64,000 bases of DNA from Rallus limicola (taxonomy: Eukaryota; Chordata; Aves; Gruiformes; Rallidae), in the NCBI GenBank assembly GCA_022605955.1, contig JAKCOZ010000008.1, positions 38,604,547 through 38,668,546 on the forward strand, given 5' to 3'. Positions 13,269 to 24,311 of this stretch are shown one piece after another. Within the stretch, counting starts at the first letter, position 1. Every line of letters starts with the position of its first letter. The notes beneath the pieces were generated by a model. It was not told the origin of the DNA. It ran no database searches and saw nothing but the letters and a program-made list of their open reading frames with translations. A program made the translations under genes and the position numbers.

Positions 13269-13958
13269 TAGACTTTGCATACATTTGCAGCATTGGGAGG
13301 TCCAAAAATATTGCCCACCATCCTCCCTCCCTTTTTCACCTCAAGGTCAATATTGCTCAGCAGCTGCATGCAGCCAAATCGCCCCACACCACGCTGCTGT
13401 GGTGAAGTTACGAATGTCTACTCCTTATGCCACCAGGAGAGAGTCCTGTCACCCCAAAGGGGTGAGTCTTAAGTACCTCACGAGCTAAGTGATGGCACCA
13501 AGCAGCTCCAAATGAAACAGCGTGCTACCTTTGACCACAAAACACATCGAAAGGAACCCCCAACTCTACCCTGTGCCCAAGTTCCCCTGACAAGTTGGAT
13601 GAAGGCAATGAAAAGGTTAACCAGCATCACTTGTGGGTTGAGCACCTGAGCTTTCACCTGCCTCATGAGGTCTCACAGGGGACTAAAGAGCACCAAACCC
13701 CCGCCACGGGGCTGCAGCCACCCGGATACACACCGTGCGCATCACCATCCGGAGATGGCATTAACTCACGGTAAGAAACCTCAGGGGTTTTAACACCTAG
13801 GTGAGGTCTGAAGCCCATGAGGGTTCCTCTGCATGATGAAATGTTTTCAAGTGTTACAAAAGAATGAAAAAAACCAAATCACCATTCTAGAAAATATTCC
13901 GTAGTGGTCTCCAACTCTTACAGTGGGTAGAAGGTTTGCTCTCCCGACCAAAGGCACT
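13269..13958. other. unique non-coding sequence
   Basis: No gene, RNA gene or repeat recognised in this gap between CR1 fragments. Confidence 0.5.
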
Positions 13959-14016
13959 AGAATCATAGCGTGGTTATGGTTGGAAGGGACCTTAAAGATC
14001 ATCAAGCTTGCCCCAA
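13959..14016 (-). mobile_element. CR1 LINE 3' end stub
   Basis: About 58 bp of inverted CR1 3' terminus are present: AGAATCATAG, then GGTTGGAAGGGACCTTAAAG, then ATCATCAAG. Extreme 5' truncation leaves no coding sequence. Confidence 0.85.
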
Positions 14017-14177
14017 CGCAGCTGCTGGCTTTCACCTTCATTAGCAAGGATATTATGTACATGAACAGCAAGCAACAGACCGTGAACCAGCTGAACATCA
14101 TGGAACCAAAGATGTGCTGGCCCAACAGGGAAGTCCCTGAGCCCGGCACTGGGAAGTCAGGAAAACCATCTGCAGCG

Positions 14178-14258
14178 TCACAGAATCACTTAGGTTGGAA
14201 GAGGCATCAAGTCCAACTGTACCTATCCTCTACTAAACCCTATCTCTAAGTACCTCAG
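14178..14258 (-). mobile_element. CR1 LINE 3' end stub
   Basis: The inverted CR1 tail TCACAGAATCAC is followed by TTAGGTTGGAAGAGG and CAAGTCCAAC, then CTAAGTACCTCA. The copies at 22303, 29105 and 62729 have a related CTGAGCACCTCA or CTAAGTACCTCA motif, so it probably belongs to that subgroup. Confidence 0.8.
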
Positions 14259-14524
14259 AAGAGGTGTCCATCAGAAGACTTCTTAGGTTGCCCTAGGGAT
14301 TTTCCCCATGCTCTTCTCCTTAACCTCCAAAAACCACACCGAATCCTATTCCCAAAATGAAATGAATATCCTGGTTTCAAACCCAGATTGCCCCAAAGAG
14401 CATGGAGCAGAGCAGGAACACAGTTCCCATGCAGATGTCGCTCCCGAGCTCAAGCCAATCCAGAGTCCTGTTTTACTGCCACTACAAACACCGGGCTTGA
14501 GGTGGCACCGGAGCTGATGGGAGC

Positions 14525-14700
14525 TGCTGTGGGTTATGCCGTCAGTCGCACAGCCCGCGAGCGAGCCGGAGCTGCGAGCGGAAAGGCAAAGCCCTGCGAC
14601 GCGCGCTCCACAGACACGTACCCGCCGCAAGCAGGAAACGAGAAACCACAGCTAACGAGAAGGAAGGCCGAGAGCGGCAAGCCAGGCTGAGAGTGGCAAG
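14525..14700. promoter_or_regulatory. small CpG-rich patch
   Basis: CpG dinucleotides are clearly denser here than in the flanks (for example CGCACAGCCCGCGAGCGAGC and GCGACGCGCGCTCC). The patch is short and overlaps the 19-bp tandem repeat. It could be a small CpG island, but no first exon or transcript evidence is visible. Confidence 0.3.
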
Positions 14701-14761
14701 CCAGGCCGAGAGCGGCAAGCCAGGCTGAGAGTGGCAAGCCAGGCCGAGAGCGGCAAGGCAG
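14667..14761 (+). repeat. 19-bp tandem repeat x5 with alternating variants
   Basis: Five contiguous 19-bp units occur. Units 1, 3 and 5 read GCCGAGAGCGGCAAGCCAG (unit 5 has one change, CC to GC near its end). Units 2 and 4 read GCTGAGAGTGGCAAGCCAG. The two linked C/T differences alternate strictly, so the array is really two and a half copies of a 38-bp dimer. It can be read as open frame on both strands, but no protein is supported. Confidence 0.95.
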
Positions 14762-14866
14762 GCGAGGGGCCGGCCTGTGACTGCAGCGATGCCAAGAAGC
14801 GCCGTCGTTCTGAGTAATCAAAAACTACCTGGGAAATAAAAATAAGTAGAAATACCAAGGAGACGG

Positions 14867-14889
14867 TTTTTTTTTTTTTTTTTTTTTTT
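14867..14889 (+). repeat. poly-T tract (23 T)
   Basis: A run of 23 T lies about 40 bp upstream of solo LTR 1. No retrocopied gene is seen beside it. Confidence 0.9.
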
Positions 14890-14931
14890 AAGCCATCCCT
14901 GGTTTGTCACATGGGCTTTTGTTTGGGGGGT

Positions 14932-15500
14932 TGTCCTGGTTTCAGTCAGGATAGAGTTAACTCCATGTGTAGCAGCGGATGGGATGCTGTGTTTGGGAGT
15001 TACAATGAAAGCAGTGCTGAGAACACCCTGATGTTGCTAGTTGCAGTCAGACAGTCAAAGCCAGGACAGGTGACCCAGATGGGCCAAAGAGAGTATTCCA
15101 TGCCAATTACGTCCTGCCCAGGACAAAGGGGGGCTGATGGGAGGAAGAAGGGGGGCGGTTCCGGGACGCGAGGGTCTTGGGGGACGGTCGGGTTCCGGGA
15201 TGGCTCTGGGTGGTGCAGCCTGAGTTGTGTGGTTGGGTGAGAAACTGCATTGGGTATCAATAGTTTCATATTCTTTTGCTCTAAAGCCCTGTCAGCATTG
15301 TTATATTTGATCTTTCTGTTCTCTTAGTAAACTATCCTTATCCCAACCCACGGGCCTCTTAGTTTCTTGGTTTTGGAGTTATTTGCCCCTTCCTTTTCCC
15401 TTCCCTTGTTTCCCCCCCTTTCCCTTTTCTCCTGCTCTTTTACTTTAAGGAGCAGGCCGCTGCGTGGAGCTCGGCCCACAGCTGGGGGGAAACCACGACA
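14932..15500 (+). mobile_element. solo LTR 1, ERVL-like endogenous retrovirus
   Basis: The element starts TGTCCTGGTTTCAG and ends AACCACGACA, giving the TG...CA ends of a retroviral LTR. It is flanked on both sides by the direct repeat GGGGT (14927-14931 and 15501-15505), so the boundaries are exact. A 5-bp duplication fits the ERVL class. An AGTAAA at 15326-15331 may be the poly(A) signal. A probable TATA-type site reads GACAAA here (15122-15127) while the other two copies have GATAAA. No gag, pol or env remains, so this is a product of LTR-LTR recombination. Confidence 0.95.
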
Positions 15501-15505
15501 GGGGT

Positions 15506-17885
15506 GTGCCTAGAAAAGTGCAAATTAAGATGGTTTTACTACTTCAGATATGCCTCTTAAGCCACTGTTTTCCTGGCAGTCATTAGAAAAGTTTTTGTTA
15601 AACAAGCTAAGATTTCAGGGTCAGTTTAATAGATTTTTGGGATGGATTCTGGGATAGCTGGCTTTGTGTTTTGGGTTTCATTTGCTTTTTCTTTTTTCCA
15701 TCTGAAGTTATCAATCTCCCATTTCTCACCTTAAAGCCAAGCATCCCACAGTTTTCTGTGTGCCCCCACCAAAAGCCAAGCCCCCCAGAGCTCTGCCCAG
15801 CCGAGGGGGTCTCTCTTCCCAGGGACTGGGAGAAACACTGAAAAAAATGCTATCAGCAAACAGGGGAGGGAGAGCTAAAGGCAAACACGGCCAGGCATTA
15901 ACCCATTCCCAGCACAGCAGGCATCCTGTGCCTTTGCCACCACAGAGCATCCCACCGCTCCAACCCTGGCCCACAGCCCTGCAGACACACAAAGGTTCAG
16001 AGAGTGATTTTATATTTAGGAAAGCCACAAAACAAACTTCAAGACTTCGTGGGCAGGAGGGAAGTGCTTAGGCAGATGACAGCTTGAGATCAACCAATTA
16101 TTAATTAGGAGCTGCTAGAAAAAGCATCCAGAAACCCCACGCTGGTGCAACACTCCACGTCAAGTTGAGCGCTCACTCCTCTCCTGTGCTGCTGGTGAGA
16201 GATTTTTGGGGTTGTTTTGTTTTTCCCCACTGCTATCGGTCTCCTGGCTGCACTTCTGGCTCTGTGGAAGAGCCCTAAGGATGAAAAGGCTCCGAACTCA
16301 AGCAGATTGCACACAATAACTCAGGTCTTCTTCCAGTCAGTGATGTTCCCCCTTCACAAGCGATGGGGCTCTCCGGCAAGGAGCCACGTGCTGCCTGGAG
16401 TTAGGAACTGATCTCTCTAAAGAGTATTTTTGCTTAATGCATGATGGGCCTTGAACTCACTCCTGCTCTTTAAATAAATTTCAAAGCAATGTCTTCTCCT
16501 TCATGACACTTTCCCACATCCCCATCAGGTATGCTGAAGATCTTAGAAGATGGCGTTAGGGCATCGTTTCTACAAAGGCAGCTATACCTAGAGATTACAT
16601 AGGGTACATGTAATTATTGTCCCAAACCAGTGATACATTCCATTAGTTTACAGGGAGAGTGACAGCACCTTCAGTGCACACACCACACACTGAAAACCAG
16701 TGAGAAAATGGAAAAGTCATATAACATGGACCTGAAGTTATGTGGAGATATTTTGTAAACCTCTCAGGTTTTATCCTCCCCTCCTTTGGAGTGGGAGAGA
16801 GTTAATGAGAACTGGAAGTTTCCTTGGATGGTGGGTTACTGGTTTCTTACTACAAAACCACCTCCCCAGCTTACTGGTCAACACTGGTGGTCCACAGGAA
16901 CTGCTTCTCCCTGCTGCATAACAGCAATGTCCTTTTGGTGGGCACCAGAGACACCAGCCCTCACCCAGCCCAGCTATGAATCAAAGCCGAGGCAGAGGAA
17001 GAGGAGTACGGGGCTTGCTCTCCCATCATGTTTGGGGAGTGCACCCATCCCTCTGCCCAGCTCAGGGACTCCCACACACAACCCACAGTCCAAAGAGGCA
17101 CAGCTCCGGTTAGTCACAGCACTCCCAGCAACTTTCACCCTTTGCTTCAGCTTAGGTCAATCCCTGAAATGATTTAAACACCTCAAGCACAAGACTTTTC
17201 TCCTGGTGCCAAGGCATTTCATGACATGACCAGCAAGGTGGGATCTCACGGTGACACTGGAGAAGCAGAGTCTGATGGCATTTCCCATGCTTCAGCTACT
17301 CACTGCCAGCAAAACATTCACCTGCTCGGTTTTGGGACTGAGGACCAGCACACACCCTTCTCCTGAGAACATCACCTGAGCAACATGTCAAGTAAAATGA
17401 AAAAACCCCAATATAAACCCATGCTGTGCTAAACAACGAATGACATCAGCTTTGGCTGCATCTTCCAGTGCTAAATGCCTTTTTTTGCTCTCCTTTCCTC
17501 CAGCCAGTGAGGACGGAGCGTCCAGCCCGGCGCATCCTTATGCTTTGCCCTGGGCCAGCCCAGCAGCATCCAGATGCAGTGCCACAGCGAGCCCACCAAC
17601 CAGGCGGGGCTGCTACATGCCTCCCCACCCCCAAAAAAAATCTGTTCTGACCCACATTTCAGTATGCTGAACACTCAGCTAGCAGGAGCTGTCCATCCTT
17701 TATATACTGTGCCATGGAAAAGCTGAAAGCATTTAGTAGTTGCCTGTGCTGTTACTCCAGATGAGGTCCCCCCCACGCTACACAGGGGCTTTCGCTTCTC
17801 GAATTGGGAATGCATCGAGGCAAAGCTGATCCCACGGCTACAGAAGCTGAAGGGCAGCCTGTGGAGGGGCTGCTAGCACAAAGCC
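15506..17885. other. unique non-coding sequence
   Basis: Mixed AT-rich and moderately GC-rich sequence without a recognisable gene or repeat. The longest frame (128 codons, 16786-17172) carries no known domain. Confidence 0.55.
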
Positions 17886-18427
17886 AGCAGGTCACAGGAT
17901 GGGATCCTCCCCCTCTGCTCTGCCCTGCTCAGGCCCCACCTGCAGTGTTGTGTCCAGTGCTGGGCTCCCTGGGATCAAACAGACAGGGATCTCCTGGAGA
18001 GAGTCCAGAGGAGGCTGTGGAGATGCTGAAGGGCCTGGAGCATCTCCTGTGAGGAAAGGCTGAGGGAGCTGGGGCTGTTCAGCCTGGAGAAAAGATTAAG
18101 GGGGTACCTGGTTAATGTTTATCAATATCTGAAGGATGGGATGCAGGGAGAATGGCCAGACCCTCAGTGTCTGTGGAGACAGGACAAGGGGCAATGGCTG
18201 CAAGTTAGAGCATAGGAAGTTCCACCCCAACATGGGGAAGAACTTTTCCCAGTGAGGGTGAGGGAGCCCTGGGACAGGCTGCCCAGGGGGTGTGGAGTCT
18301 CCTTCTCTGGAGAGATCCCAGCCCTGTCTGGACACCGCCCTGTGCAATATGAGCTGGGGAGCTGCTTTGGCAGGGGGTTGGACCCGATGATCTCTCAAGG
18401 TTCCTTCCAGCCCCTGTGATTCTTTGA
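17886..18427 (+). mobile_element. CR1 LINE fragment
   Basis: Plus-oriented CR1 starts inside the reverse transcriptase C-terminal region (CCCCACCTGCAGTGTTGTGT) and runs to the 3' box GGGTTGGACCCGATGATCTC and tail CCCCTGTGATTCTTTGAT. It is closely related to the copies at 23484 and 49183. Frameshifts break the reading frame. Confidence 0.93.
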
Positions 18428-19999
18428 TACAGGTTGCACACACTACCTGCATCATACAGGTGAATGGTCCCACAGAACAACACACTAAACACACCTGTGG
18501 CCAATGTGAAAGTCCCTCAATGTGCCACTTCCCTGGGCACGGCTCTGGCACTGGGATCCAGAAAGCAAAGCAAGCAGAAGCAAAGAACAAGTCCTACCCT
18601 TTCCCAGCCACAAACCCCGTGGTTTGATCCCTCCCTGCTCTACACTAAGCAGTAATGTGAGAGAAGCCCTGGCTGCTTTGCCTCGAATTCCTCCTCAGGG
18701 CCCCAGGTGTACTCAGACAACTCACTATGAACATACTGCTCTCAATCCACAGCTTAAAATTCATCTGTGCCCCTGCACCGCTGTCACCCTGAACCCCTGT
18801 CTGACATACATGAGGCCTGACCTTTTCAGCCTTACTGTTTTCAGCCTCTGTGAGTTTTGTTGCAGAGGGAAAAAAAAAAAATGAAGGGAAAGGAATTTCT
18901 GGAATGGTGACCAGACTACTGATGTGTCCTAGGGCAAAACACACGCTGCTTGGATTCCACTTCCTAATACCCTCCTAAACAAGAGAAAATTAAATGGCAA
19001 AAGCAACCAAAACTAGCTGGAATCTTCCAAAAGATGGAAAACAGACTTGCAGGGCTGCCCCCGGAACCGGAGATGCTTTGGCTGTGAGCGTTCAAGGGTG
19101 GCACGCACACGCGAGAAGGCGGCAGGACAAAAATAGAGCCAGCAACTGTGTTCCCAAGAGGAGAAAAGCCTGGCACTCACCTCCAGAAGTGTCCCACCAC
19201 GGCTCCAGCTACATGGGTCTTCGTTTCCTTTGCACTGGAGACGTCATGTTTATTTCTACAGTCTAATTAGTTGACATCACTACCTGCCACGCAGTACCCA
19301 CAGTAGCACACCGAGCCAGGGCCACCCAGACCACCCCAGCCCAGAGCAGACCTTCCCCTCCACTGCAAGCCCAAAAAGGGAGGCACACACACTCTTCCTA
19401 AAACGCCAACGGCTTGGGATACATGCTGGGACCCCAAGCCCCTGGATGTACCACCACTCCCACCCTGAGTGACCACACTGGTACAGTCGCACTGGAGTGT
19501 GAGCCCAGGCTCCTGGAAAAGGATGAGCAGCTCCTGGGTAGCGATGGTCCTTCTTATATGCATGTTACCTCTGGGCCCCCAAAATCGGACCTCCTCCCTC
19601 CTAAATGCTCCTAAAAGCACAGGTAAGCACACAAACCAGAAGACATTGCCAGCATTGAGCCAGGTTTTACCCACTCCTTTGGAAATAAAGAGCATGAAGG
19701 GGAAGAGACACCTTCAAGGAACAGCAGCATCCCCCACAGCCATCTTCTCCAGGTTCCCTGCCCCCTTTAGCTGCCACCTCACTTTGCAGCAAGCCACCCC
19801 ACAAGTCATCAGCCCCGTTCGGTTTCGAAATAATTCCCCCTCAAAACCAACGCATCCGCCACGTGTAACGAATCCCTTATTACCAGAAAAATATCTCCTA
19901 TTTCCTCACCTGCTGCTGCTCCCAGCACTGAACACCTGGCAACGTGAAGGTGCACGTACAACGCTGTTACACATCAGCACCTCTTGCTTCTGCCTCCAG
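18428..19999. other. unique non-coding sequence
   Basis: No gene or known repeat is recognised. Frames on both strands near 19267-19695 reach about 140 codons but show no domain. Confidence 0.55.
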
Positions 20000-20390
20000 C
20001 TCAGCACTGGTGGGGCCGCACCTGGAGCACTGTGCTGGGTTCTGGGCCCTTCACTACAAGGACATGAGGATGCTCGAGCGTGGCCAGAGAAGGGCAACCA
20101 GGCTGGGGAAGGGTTTGGAAGACAAGTCTGATGAGGGGAGGCTGAGAGAGCTGGGGGTGTTTAGCCTGGGGAAAAGGAGACTGGGGGGAGAGCTCATCGC
20201 TCCCTACAGCTACCTAAAAGGGGCTTGAGCGAGGTGGGGTCAGTCTCTTCTCCCTGGTAGCCAGGGACAGGGCAAGGGGAAGCAGCCTGAAGCTGCGTCA
20301 GGGGAAGGTTTGGTTGGGTGTTAGGGAACATTTCTTCACTGAAAGGGCTGTCAGGTATTGGCCCAGCCCAGCGAGGTGGAGAGTGGGGCT
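20000..20390 (+). mobile_element. CR1 LINE fragment lacking the 3' end
   Basis: The plus strand encodes the CR1 C-terminal region ([20 protein letters not shown], then [20 protein letters not shown], then [12 protein letters not shown]). It closely matches the inverse of the 4941-5438 copy. Similarity fades after about 20350-20390, and the expected TTGGACT...GATTCTGTG terminus is missing. An imperfect 24-bp repeat follows within 150 bp. Confidence 0.9.
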
Positions 20391-20528
20391 GCTGCACATG
20401 AACTGCATTAGCTGCATCAGGGGAGAGGAAAAACTCCCCAGTTTCTTTCTCTGGGACAGCCCATGGCACACCCATGCCCAGCAGCCCCACGCCTCACTTG
20501 GGCAGGAGGGGAAAGCCAAAGCAAAGAA

Positions 20529-20576
20529 GCAGCAGGAGGACACACAAGCAGGGCAGCAGGAGGGCACATGAGCAGG
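20529..20576 (+). repeat. imperfect 24-bp tandem repeat x2
   Basis: GCAGCAGGAGGACACACAAG plus CAGG is followed directly by a second unit with three substitutions. It lies between two CR1 fragments. Confidence 0.75.
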
Positions 20577-20736
20577 GGGTCCCCAGCACAGGGCTCACTC
20601 CAAGAACCCGCGAGCCTCGCTCCAGACTTGCTTCCCCACCATCTGAGGCACGAGCACAGAGTGGATGGGGTAAACACTGGGTAATTACTGCAAGTCAGTT
20701 TGGGTTCCACACTGCTGGGGGGAATCATACAGTTAA

Positions 20737-21515
20737 AGAATCATAGGTTAGATTGGCAGAGACCTTCAGAGGCTACCTAGTCCCACCCCTGCAGCGAGCA
20801 AGGACATCTTCACTAGATCAGATCACGCAGAGCCCCATCAAGCCTGACTCTGAATGTCTCCAGGGATGGGGCCTCCCCCACCTCTCTGGGCAGCCTGTGC
20901 CAGGGTCTCACCACCCTCATATTGAAGAACTTCTTCCTAATATCCAACCTAAACCTCCCCTTTTCTAGTTTAAAACCGTCACCCCTCGTCCCATCGCTCC
21001 ACGCCCTGGGGAACAGTTCTTCCCCAGCTCCCTACAGGCACCTTCAGGGACTGGAAGGGGCTATCAGGTCCCCCAGAGCCTTCTCTTCTTCAGGCTGAAC
21101 CAGCCCAACTCTCTCAGCCTGGCTTCACAGGAGAGGGGCTCCAGCTTTATAGTCATTTTTGTGGCCTCCTCTGGACACCCTCCAACAGGTCCATGTCCTT
21201 CTTGTGCTGGTCCTTGTCCTTGTTGTGCTGAGGGCTCCAGAGCTGGACCCAGCACTGCAGGTGAGGTCTCCCCAGAGCAGAGCAGAGGGGCAGGATCCCC
21301 TCTCTCCACCTGCTGCCCACACTCCTTGTGACACAGCCCAGGATGGGGTTGGCCTTCTGGGCTGCAGATGCACATTGGTGCCTCATGCCCAGCTTCTCAC
21401 CCAAGAGTCCCCCCAAGTCCTGGTCCTCAGGGCTGCTTTCTAGCACATCATCTCCTGACCTGTATGGGTAAACAGGGATTGTCCTGACCCACATGCAGGA
21501 CCCTGCAGAAGTGAG
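20737..21515 (-). mobile_element. CR1 LINE fragment, about 780 bp
   Basis: The inverted tail AAGAATCATAGG is followed by the TTCAGAGGCTACCTAGTCCC box. On the minus strand the region between the catalytic core and the C-terminus can be read (LESSPEDQDLGGLLGEKLGM, PILGCVTRSVGSRW, SALGRPHLQCWVQLWSPQHN). A short expansion (GTCCTTGTCCTTGTTGTGCTG on plus) sits in the LKKD-equivalent region. Frame is broken downstream. Confidence 0.92.
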
Positions 21516-22018
21516 AAGAGGGTTCCTCAAGCATAGCTTTGGTGCCTCTCAGAGGTGTGAAGCACTGCCAGCCTTCACCCTGGGGAAGGGCAGTCCGTCT
21601 GCTCCTGCTACGCTGGCAGTGCCTTACGCCACGATCCCTGAACACCCATCAAATGATTAATAAAACCACAAATGGCAGAGCTATTTTTCCTCCTGCAGAC
21701 ACCATCAGAGAGGCCAGCTACCCCTTGGAACACAGTGGGGTCTACTGTGCACATAAAATAATTATCTGTCCTCGAAAGTGGATGCTATATATAAAATTCA
21801 GCAAAAAGGACCTTGAACACCCCATTTAGAAACACACAGATCGATGGGGCTCTTGTTTACCTGCAGTTTAGGCATTGCCCCTCTCAAGGAGGCACTGCAC
21901 TGCCCTGGAGCCTGGCCTTACAGGGCTGAGCTGCTCTGTCTGCTCTGGCAGGCAGCACCCAGCACTGCGCCTCCGAACAGAGCAGCACATGCTTGCTACA
22001 CAGCCCTGTGCTGCTGCA

Positions 22019-22049
22019 TGTGTGTGTGTGTACGTGTATATATGTGTCT
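22019..22049 (+). repeat. TG/TA microsatellite
   Basis: (TG)6 is followed by TACGTGTATATATGTGTCTG, a short impure purine-pyrimidine repeat. Confidence 0.85.
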
Positions 22050-22145
22050 GTCTATCTCCCCACACATGCATATGCATGAGGCAGTGCTGCTGCAATGTGT
22101 ACAGGCACGTGCACAACACAAGATGCAATTACTTAAGGCTGACCA

Positions 22146-22164
22146 CCCCCCCCCCCCCCCCCCC
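22146..22164 (+). repeat. poly-C tract (19 C)
   Basis: Nineteen consecutive C are followed by five A. Long C homopolymers are unstable and sequence poorly, so the length is uncertain. Confidence 0.85.
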
Positions 22165-22302
22165 AAAAATAAATTCACTCCCCCAGCCAAGCAGCCCCTA
22201 ACAGAAGATCCGTGGCCACGTGTTCAGTTTGCTGCAGAGACCAATGTCTGCTTTGAAAAAGTAGCATGGCAGAGTAAGGGACACGCAGCAGGCACATCTT
22301 CA

Positions 22303-22863
22303 AACAGAATCACTGGGTTGGAAAAGACCTTTAAGGTCACTGAGTCCAACCGTCCCTGTCCTGTGCTGCCCCAGATCCCTGAGCACCTCATCTCCCCTCT
22401 GTTCTACACCCCCAGGGGCAGGGACTCAGCCCCTCCCTGGGCAGCCTGGGCCAGGCCCTGACAACTCTGCCAGGGAAGAACTTTGCCCTCCCAGCTGAGC
22501 TGACCCTGCCCTGGCCCAGCTTGAGCCCACTGCCCCTTGTCCCAGCTCCTGTCCCCTGGCTGAAGAGAGCAGCGCCCACCTCTCTGCACCCTCCTGGCAG
22601 GGCAGGGGAGGTGGGAAGAAGGTCTCCCCTCAGCCTCCTCTTCTCCAGCCTCAACACCCCCAGCTCCCTCAGCTGCTCCTCACAGGATTTGCCCTCCAGC
22701 CCCTTCCCCAGCCTGGTTGCCCTTCTCTAGATGAGCTCCAGGACCTCCATGTCCTTCTGATGCTGAGGAGCCCAGAACTGGACCCAGCACTCCAGGTGTG
22801 GCCTCAACAGTGCCAAGTAGAGGGGCACAATCCCCTCCCCAGACCTACTGGCCTCGCTGGGTC
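22303..22863 (-). mobile_element. CR1 LINE fragment
   Basis: The inverted tail ACAGAATCAC precedes GGGTTGGAAAAGACCTTTAA. The minus strand shows [40 protein letters not shown] and KFFPGRVVRAWPRLPREG. Same subgroup as 29105 and 62729. About 560 bp, 5'-truncated. Confidence 0.93.
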
Positions 22864-23483
22864 TGATGCTCGGAGCTTTTTGAGCAATGAAGAGAACTGA
22901 GTTTCCTTTCTGTCCTCAAGTGTTCCATCGGATGACGAGTGCTACAGAAAGGGAATGGGGGGAAGCACATGGGTAGGGGCTGAGTAAGAAGATGACAACC
23001 CTGATGCCTGACGCTGCTTAAGCCTATGAGGTAAAACAAGTTCCTGGTCTGATTCAAGGCAGGGTTATACTTCCATTAACTAAAGCCAGAAAGGAAGTAA
23101 TTTCTTTCCAGGCAGAAGGATAACAGCCCCGCTGCAAACCCTTTCTACCCCAGGGTCAAGCCACCAAGGGCCAAGCCACTGAGATAACCCATGGTAAGAG
23201 TACCTCACACCAACACCTACGGCATGTGCGGAGCTCAGGTGGCCTCATCGCCCATAGTCCCTCTCTCAGGAGTACTCACCTCAGCAGGTCCCATTTCTTT
23301 TCCTGCCTTGATCCTGAATCCCATTCCTGTCTCCACCTCTGGTTCTAACCTGTGTGGATCGAACTATGATTTCCCCTGCACCCCAGACTCACAATCATCA
23401 CATGTTGGAGAGGGACTAACAGACATCTGAAAAACCTGTCTGATGTTTTGACATACTAACACCAGCTGTAAGTCATCCAAATG
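22864..23483. other. unique non-coding sequence
   Basis: No gene or repeat recognised between two CR1 copies. Confidence 0.5.
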
Positions 23484-24183
23484 GTTATGACTCTGCTGGA
23501 GAGGAGCTCTGTGGAGAAGGACCTGGGGGTCCTGGTAGATAACAGCTTGGGCACAAGCCAGCAGTTTGACCTGGGGGCTGAGAGAGACAATGGGATCCTG
23601 GGGGGAATCAGGAGGAGTGTGGGCAGCAGGTCACAGGAGGGGATCGTCCCCCTCTGCTCTGCCCTGCTCAGGCCCCACCTGCAGTGTTGTGTCCAGTGCT
23701 GGGCTCCCTGGGATCAAACAGACAGGGATCTCCTGGAGAGAGGCCAGAGGAGGCTCTGGAGATGCTGAAGGGCCTGGAGCATCTCCCCTGTGAGGAAAGG
23801 CTGAGGGAGCTGGGGCTGCTCATCCTGGAGAGAAGAAGACTAAGTAAGGGGGGACCTGATTAATGTTTATCAGTATCTGAAGGGTGGGATGCAGGGGGAC
23901 ATGGCCAGCCTCTTTTCAGTGTCTGTGGGGACAGGACAAGGGGCAATGGCTGCAAGTTAGAGCATAGGGAGTTCCACCCCAGTCTGGGGAAGAACTTCTT
24001 CCCAGTGAGGGTGAGGGAGCCCTGGGCCAGGCTGCCCAGGGGGTGTGGAGTCTCCTTCTCTGGAGAGATTCCAGCCCCGTCTGGACACCGCTCTGTGCAC
24101 CATGAGCTGGGGAGCTGCTTTGGCAGGGGGTTGGACCCGATGATGTCTGGAGGTCCCTTCCAACCCCTGTGATTTTGTGACTT
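23484..24183 (+). mobile_element. CR1 LINE fragment, about 700 bp
   Basis: The plus strand encodes [40 protein letters not shown] and [20 protein letters not shown], the CR1 segment just after the catalytic domain. It ends with the 3' box TTGGACCCGATGATGTCTGG and tail CCCCTGTGATTTTGTGAC. Close relative of the 17886 and 49183 copies. Confidence 0.94.
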
Positions 24184-24311
24184 TGCGTTAACTTCAGAAG
24201 AGCATTTGAATAATGCCACTACTGATGCAGGTACTTACTGCTCAGTCTCTTTACACAATGAAATCTATGAAAAATTCATGGATTCCATGGGAGATGCTCT
24301 GACACATTATG

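Larger units (their letters stand above)
21516..22302. other. unique sequence with microsatellites
   Basis: No gene recognised. The interval includes a TG/TA tract (about 22019-22049) and a 19-base C run (22146-22164). A 205-codon plus frame at 21844-22461 runs through the simple repeats into a CR1 copy and is not a credible gene. Confidence 0.55.

Noticed and set aside
19469..20131. 220-codon plus frame as a gene
   Set aside because: Its C-terminal part is CR1 sequence in a shadow frame and the rest has no recognisable domain.
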